From assembly GCF_000821085.1 (NCBI RefSeq), contig NZ_CCXR01000001.1, positions 1,633,001 through 1,697,000 of the forward strand: a DNA stretch of 64,000 nt, written 5' to 3'. Source of the stretch: Bacillus sp. B-jedd (GTDB lineage: Bacteria > Bacillota > Bacilli > Bacillales > Cytobacillaceae). Position 1 is the stretch's first letter. Each line of letters starts with the position of its first letter. The notes under the pieces are model-generated. The model worked only from the letters and a program-made list of their open reading frames with translations. It was not told the DNA's origin and did no database searches. Position numbers and translations under genes: made by a program. Positions 59,896 through 64,000 of the stretch are shown here, in pieces.

Positions 59896-61629
59896 ATGAT
59901 CAATCAACTTTCTTGGAAAGTTGGAGGGCAGCAAGGGGAAGGTATTGAAAGTACAGGCGAAATTTTTGCAATTGCGTTAAATCGGCTCGGTTATTACTTG
60001 TATGGGTATCGCCATTTCTCTTCGAGGATTAAGGGTGGCCATACAAATAATAAAATCAGGGTAAGCACGACACAGGTAAGATCCATTTCCGATGATTTGG
60101 ATATCCTGGTGGCATTTGACCAAGAAACCATTGACTTGAATTATAAGGAGCTGCACAGCAAGGGAGTCATTCTTGCTGACGCCAAGTTTAATCCGCAAAA
60201 GCCGGCAGACACACAGGCAGAATTGTACGCGGTTCCATTTACGGAAATCGCTACTGAGCTAGGGACATCGCTGATGAAAAACATGGTCGCCATCGGTGCA
60301 ACCACGGCGGTCCTGGACCTCGATATTCCTGTGTTCGAAGAAGTTGTACGCGAAATATTCGGCCGCAAAGGCGACCAGGTTGTCGCAAAGAACATGGAAG
60401 CGATTCAGGCTGGCCATGACTTTATGACAGAACAGCTTGCTGGTATCCGTACGATGCAGCTTGAGAAAGCAGACGGCAAAAAGAGGCTGTTCATGATTGG
60501 AAACGATGCCATTGCCCTAGGGGCTCTCGCGGCAGGCTGCCGTTTCATGGCTGCCTATCCAATCACGCCTGCTTCCGAAATCATGGAATATTTGATCAAG
60601 AAGCTTCCACCGCTTGGCGGAACCGTCATCCAGACAGAAGATGAAATTGCTGCGGCAACGATGGTCATTGGAGCAAACTATGCGGGAGTACGCGCCATCA
60701 CAGCTTCTGCGGGCCCTGGGTTATCCCTTAAAATGGAAGCGATTGGTCTCGCGGGAATGACTGAGACACCAATTGTCATCATTGATACACAGCGCGGAGG
60801 CCCATCGACTGGCCTGCCGACAAAACAGGAGCAATCCGACCTGATGCAGATGATCTATGGAACACATGGGGAAATCCCTAAGATCGTCATCGCTCCAAGT
60901 ACGGTCCAGGAAGCTTTTTACGATACGGCGGAGGCGCTGAACCTTGCCGAGGAATACCAGTGTCCGGTTATCGTTCTTTCCGATCTTCAGCTTTCCCTTG
61001 GGAAACAGACGGTTGAACCACTTGATTTCAGCAAAATTGAAATCCGCCGCGGCAAGCTTGTGACGGAAGAGCTTCCGGAAATTGATAATAAAGGCTACTT
61101 CAAGCGTTATGAAGTGACTGAAGATGGCGTTTCACCTCGTGTCGTTCCTGGTATGAAAAATGGTATCCACCATGTTACGGGCGTAGAGCACGATGAAACC
61201 GGTAAACCGTCTGAATCAGCCACCAATCGCATCGCGCAAATGGATAAGCGTTTCCGGAAAGTTAAAAACCTCCGGTTCAAAACACCTGTTCATGTCAACG
61301 CACCGCACGAAGAAGCTGACCTTCTCATTGTTGGCTTCAACTCGACAAGAGGGGCGATTGAAGAAGCGATATCCCGTCTTTCCTCCGAAGGCCATAAAGT
61401 GAATCATGCGCATATCCGCTTGATTCATCCGTTCCCGGCTGACGAAGTATTGCCGCTTTTCAAATCGGCAAAGAAAATCATGGTTGTTGAAAACAACGCA
61501 ACCGGCCAGCTTGCCAATATCATTAAAATGAATGTTGGACATGCCGACAAAATGTTCAATTTACTTAAATACGATGGAAATCCATTCTTACCGAATGAAA
61601 TCTACACAAAAAGCAAGGAGTTGTTCTAA
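59896..61629 (+). CDS. korA: 2-oxoacid:acceptor oxidoreductase, alpha subunit (gamma-alpha fusion)
   Basis: Larger subunit of a 2-oxoacid:ferredoxin oxidoreductase, probably for 2-oxoglutarate or pyruvate, making acyl-CoA. The 577-residue protein fuses an N-terminal gamma domain (about 1-190; GGQQGEGIESTGEIF) to the pyrimidine-binding alpha domain (about 200-577; YPITPASEIMEYL, QTEDEIAAATMVIGA). AAAGGGGTG precedes the ATG. korB follows with no gap. This two-gene form is common in Bacilli. Confidence 0.92.
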   Translation: MINQLSWKVGGQQGEGIESTGEIFAIALNRLGYYLYGYRHFSSRIKGGHTNNKIRVSTTQVRSISDDLDILVAFDQETIDLNYKELHSKGVILADAKFNPQKPADTQAELYAVPFTEIATELGTSLMKNMVAIGATTAVLDLDIPVFEEVVREIFGRKGDQVVAKNMEAIQAGHDFMTEQLAGIRTMQLEKADGKKRLFMIGNDAIALGALAAGCRFMAAYPITPASEIMEYLIKKLPPLGGTVIQTEDEIAAATMVIGANYAGVRAITASAGPGLSLKMEAIGLAGMTETPIVIIDTQRGGPSTGLPTKQEQSDLMQMIYGTHGEIPKIVIAPSTVQEAFYDTAEALNLAEEYQCPVIVLSDLQLSLGKQTVEPLDFSKIEIRRGKLVTEELPEIDNKGYFKRYEVTEDGVSPRVVPGMKNGIHHVTGVEHDETGKPSESATNRIAQMDKRFRKVKNLRFKTPVHVNAPHEEADLLIVGFNSTRGAIEEAISRLSSEGHKVNHAHIRLIHPFPADEVLPLFKSAKKIMVVENNATGQLANIIKMNVGHADKMFNLLKYDGNPFLPNEIYTKSKELF

Positions 61630-62496
61630 ATGGCAACGTTTAAAGAATTCCGCAATAATGTAAAACCGAACTGGTGCCCAGGCTGCGGTGATTTCTCTGT
61701 GCAGGCTGCCATCCAGCGCGCGGCTGCCAACGTTGGCCTCGAGCCGGAACAACTTGCTGTTATTTCAGGAATCGGCTGCTCCGGCAGGATTTCCGGTTAT
61801 ATCAATTCATACGGTTTCCATGGAATCCATGGACGCGCCCTTCCGATTGCACAGGGTGTGAAGATGGCTAACCGCGACTTGACTGTCCTTGCTTCCGGCG
61901 GAGATGGAGACGGCTTCGCAATCGGGATGGGACATACCATCCATGCGATCCGCCGCAACATCGACATCACTTATATTGTCATGGACAACCAGATTTACGG
62001 ATTGACAAAAGGACAGACATCGCCAAGATCTGCCGCTGGATTCAAAACGAAATCCACACCAATGGGTTCTATTGAACAAGCAATCGCTCCGATGGAAATG
62101 GCTCTGACAGCAGGCGCCACTTTTGTCGCGCAAAGCTTTTCAACTGACTTGAAGGACTTGACTGCCCTAATCGAAGCCGGCATTAAACATAAAGGCTTCT
62201 CATTGATCAACGTTTTCAGCCCGTGTGTGACATATAATAAAATCAACACTTATGACTGGTTTAAAGAAAATCTGACAAAGCTGAGCGATATTGAAGGTTA
62301 TGACCCTCACAATCGTGAACAGGCTATGCAGACTCTCATGAAGCATGAAGGCCTTGTTACCGGCCTGATTTACCAGAACACGGAGCGCCAGTCCTATCAG
62401 GAGCTGATTAATGGTTATTCTGCAACACCGCTTGCGGATGCGGACCTGAATCTCGATCAGGAGCATTTCGATAAGCTAGTCGCTGAATTCATGTAA
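61630..62496 (+). CDS. korB: 2-oxoacid:acceptor oxidoreductase, beta subunit
   Basis: TPP- and iron-sulfur-binding subunit, 288 residues. It has WCPGCGD (Cys16, Cys19), GIGCSGR (Cys50) and a fourth Cys in FSPCVTYNK for a [4Fe-4S] cluster, and the TPP motif GDGDGFAIG...NQIYGLT. No separate ferredoxin-like delta subunit is present, so electrons go to an external ferredoxin. Its ribosome binding site AAGGAG lies in the end of korA. Confidence 0.94.
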   Translation: MATFKEFRNNVKPNWCPGCGDFSVQAAIQRAAANVGLEPEQLAVISGIGCSGRISGYINSYGFHGIHGRALPIAQGVKMANRDLTVLASGGDGDGFAIGMGHTIHAIRRNIDITYIVMDNQIYGLTKGQTSPRSAAGFKTKSTPMGSIEQAIAPMEMALTAGATFVAQSFSTDLKDLTALIEAGIKHKGFSLINVFSPCVTYNKINTYDWFKENLTKLSDIEGYDPHNREQAMQTLMKHEGLVTGLIYQNTERQSYQELINGYSATPLADADLNLDQEHFDKLVAEFM

Positions 62497-62513
62497 TCTT
62501 TAAGCCACATGCC

Positions 62514-62541
62514 AACACCCCAAGTTTCTTGGGGTGTTTTT
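62514..62541 (+). terminator. Intrinsic terminator after korB
   Basis: caccccaa / ttggggtg perfect stem, five-base loop, T tail. Confidence 0.92.
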
Positions 62542-62639
62542 GCATGGTTGGAAAGGCTTTTATCCAGCTTGTCAGTGACCGGTTTAAGGATTTTTCTTCT
62601 TTTTGGGCTGAGAGAGGGAATCTCTGTGCCCGTACTGGC

Positions 62640-63077
62640 GGTATTCAAAATACTTCAAAAGAGACTTCTAAAAACGAGCCAAAAAAAGTACAACTTTCTC
62701 AGACAACGTTAGAAGACGCGACATTCAGTTATCCAAGCGATGTCCAGGAGTTGGATGTTGGTGAACAAGATTATCCAGTTGTTGCTTACCTATTAAATGA
62801 AGATGGAAGCAATTTTAATTTAGAGGTTGAAACATTACCCAATGAGATGAGCCTAAAGGAATGATATAATTACACAGAAGAACGTTATTTTACGCAAAAT
62901 GACATAGAATGGAATGAGTTGATTGCTACCGCAGATAATGGAATAATATTGAGACAATCTGCCGTTATCTACAATCAAAAGGCTTACATCTATTCTTATG
63001 GTGCCAAACCAGAAAATGTAGATAAACATTTGGAAACCTATAAAAATATTCTAAAATCAGTTACGTTTAATAAATAG
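62640..63077 (+). pseudogene. Remnant of a lipoprotein-like exported protein, in-frame TGA
   Basis: One reading frame runs from a linker-like QNTSKETSKNEPKK, through FSYPSDVQELDV, to a TGA at 62862-62864, and continues in the same frame as YNYTEERYFTQNDIEWNE to a stop at 63075-63077. The composition resembles PsbP/DUF1795-type lipoproteins, but no signal peptide, lipobox or ribosome binding site is visible, and the 5' part overlaps the korB terminator. The region is more AT-rich than its neighbours. A sequencing error cannot be excluded. Confidence 0.6.
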
Positions 63078-63118
63078 CCAATCATTAAAAGGCAGTCGTC
63101 AATTAAATTGTAATGATA

Positions 63119-63160
63119 GAAGGGCGAGAGTTGTAATTGTATCAACTCTTGCCCTTTGGT
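63119..63160. terminator. Possible terminator after the lipoprotein remnant
   Basis: Thirteen-base stem agggcgagagttg / caactcttgccct (one G-U) with a nine-base loop and a weak T-rich tail. The DNA from here to miaB (63161-63351) is AT-rich with no gene. Confidence 0.6.
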
Positions 63161-63351
63161 TTAGTCAAAAAAACCTGACAGAAATATCAACTCACCGGAA
63201 TCGGAAAGTTTAAAAACCTTGGCTGTTATTAGTTTGTTGAAGGTGAGAGCATCTATATTATATTGTTTGTTTTTCCTGTAACGTTTATAATGTTAAGTTG
63301 TATGTTAAAAAACAAATATTATTTTTTATTCTTCTCAGAAAGGAGAAAGAG

Positions 63352-64000
63352 ATGAACGAAAATCAGCGTTTAGATCAATCCAATCAAATTAATGGCAAAA
63401 ATAATTCTGCGGACAGAAAATCCGTCAAGGATTACAGCAAATATTTCGAGACCGTTTTTGTTCCACCTTCCTTGAAGGATGCCAAAAAGCGCGGCAAGGA
63501 AGAAGTGAAATATCATGATGATTTTTCAATTTCCGAAGAGTTCCGTGGCATGGGAGATGGCAGGAAGTTTTATATCCGCACTTACGGCTGCCAAATGAAT
63601 GAACATGACACCGAAGTCATGGCCGGCATTTTTATGGCGCTTGGCTATGAGCCTACCGAAACGACAGAGGACGCCGATGTCATTTTGCTGAACACCTGCG
63701 CCATCCGCGAAAATGCGGAGAACAAGGTATTTGGTGAACTCGGCCATCTGAAAGGGCTGAAAATGGAGCGCCCTGATTTGTTGATTGGGGTTTGCGGATG
63801 TATGTCCCAGGAAGAGTCCGTCGTCAATAAAATCTTGAAAACGTACCAGCATGTCGATATGATTTTCGGTACACACAATATCCATAGGCTTCCTAATATC
63901 CTGAGCGAGGCGTATATGGCTAAGGAAATGGTTGTGGAAGTTTGGTCAAAGGAAGGGGACGTCATTGAAAACCTTCCGAAAGTCCGCCGTGGAAATATCA
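63352..64000 (+). CDS. miaB: tRNA-2-methylthio-N6-dimethylallyladenosine synthase MiaB, 5' part
   Basis: Radical-SAM methylthiotransferase modifying A37 of tRNAs. The window holds the first 216 residues, running off the right edge. After a polar 60-residue extension typical of Bacilli comes the N-terminal auxiliary cluster domain with Cys80 (YGCQMNEHD), Cys116 (NTCAIRENA) and Cys148 (GVCGCM). The radical-SAM CxxxCxxC motif lies beyond the window. AAAGGAGA precedes the ATG. Confidence 0.95.
   Translation, partial: MNENQRLDQSNQINGKNNSADRKSVKDYSKYFETVFVPPSLKDAKKRGKEEVKYHDDFSISEEFRGMGDGRKFYIRTYGCQMNEHDTEVMAGIFMALGYEPTETTEDADVILLNTCAIRENAENKVFGELGHLKGLKMERPDLLIGVCGCMSQEESVVNKILKTYQHVDMIFGTHNIHRLPNILSEAYMAKEMVVEVWSKEGDVIENLPKVRRGNI

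Noticed and set aside
62862..62864. TGA as a selenocysteine codon
   Set aside because: No selenocysteine insertion hairpin seen downstream, and the family has no reason to carry selenocysteine; decay or sequencing error is simpler.

Overview
The window is a stretch of core chromosome from an endospore-forming member of the Bacillaceae (Bacillus sensu lato). Gene order closely follows the Bacillus subtilis hslU-codY to miaB (ymcB) interval. Sporulation genes (dpaAB, spoVS, spoIIIE, ymxH), PolC, RNase Y, RNase J2, strong AGGAGG ribosome binding sites and Gram-positive promoter spacing all agree with this. I recognise no tRNA, rRNA, prophage, insertion sequence or CRISPR array. Almost every gene reads on the plus strand.

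Layout: 1-438 is the 3' end of hslU, then codY. The large flagellar/chemotaxis operon that separates codY from rpsB in B. subtilis is absent. 1561-9577 carries rpsB, tsf, pyrH, frr, uppS, cdsA, dxr and rseP (translation, nucleotide, isoprenoid and lipid genes, and site-2 protease). proS and polC follow. 15878-26440 is the rimP-nusA-rnpM-ylxQ-infB-ylxP-rbfA-truB-ribF-rpsO-pnp cluster, covering ribosome maturation, initiation and RNA decay. 26562-34357 holds ylxY, mlpA, ymxH, then dpaA-dpaB-asd-dapG-dapA, which link the aspartate/lysine pathway to spore dipicolinate. A 0.77-kb gene-free island of nested repeats comes next, then rnjB, tepA, ylzJ and spoIIIE. 40719-46361 is a GntR regulator with a clear operator, followed by a nucleoside-type ABC transporter (lipoprotein, double ATPase, two permeases) where B. 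subtilis has other genes. 46587-59598 holds ymfF-ymfH-ymfI-ymfJ-ymfK-ymfM-pgsA-cinA-recA-rny-ymdB-spoVS and an M19 dipeptidase. 59896-62496 is korA-korB. A decayed lipoprotein-like gene and the 5' part of miaB end the window.

Most of the window is conserved housekeeping DNA, and I do not see a convincing new multi-gene system. The observations most worth a second look are: (1) a mosaic repeat island at 34445-34975 with 25-bp terminal inverted repeats, whose internal modules recur, one of them inverted, upstream of uppS at 5020-5273; (2) fourteen perfect-period 24-bp tandem repeats inside infB; (3) a Shine-Dalgarno sequence separated from the cdsA start by a hairpin; (4) loss of the fla/che block between codY and rpsB; (5) a palindromic GntR operator next to the transporter operon; (6) an in-frame TGA in a lipoprotein-like remnant before miaB. 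Gene identities come from recognised motifs, length and conserved order; no database search was possible.
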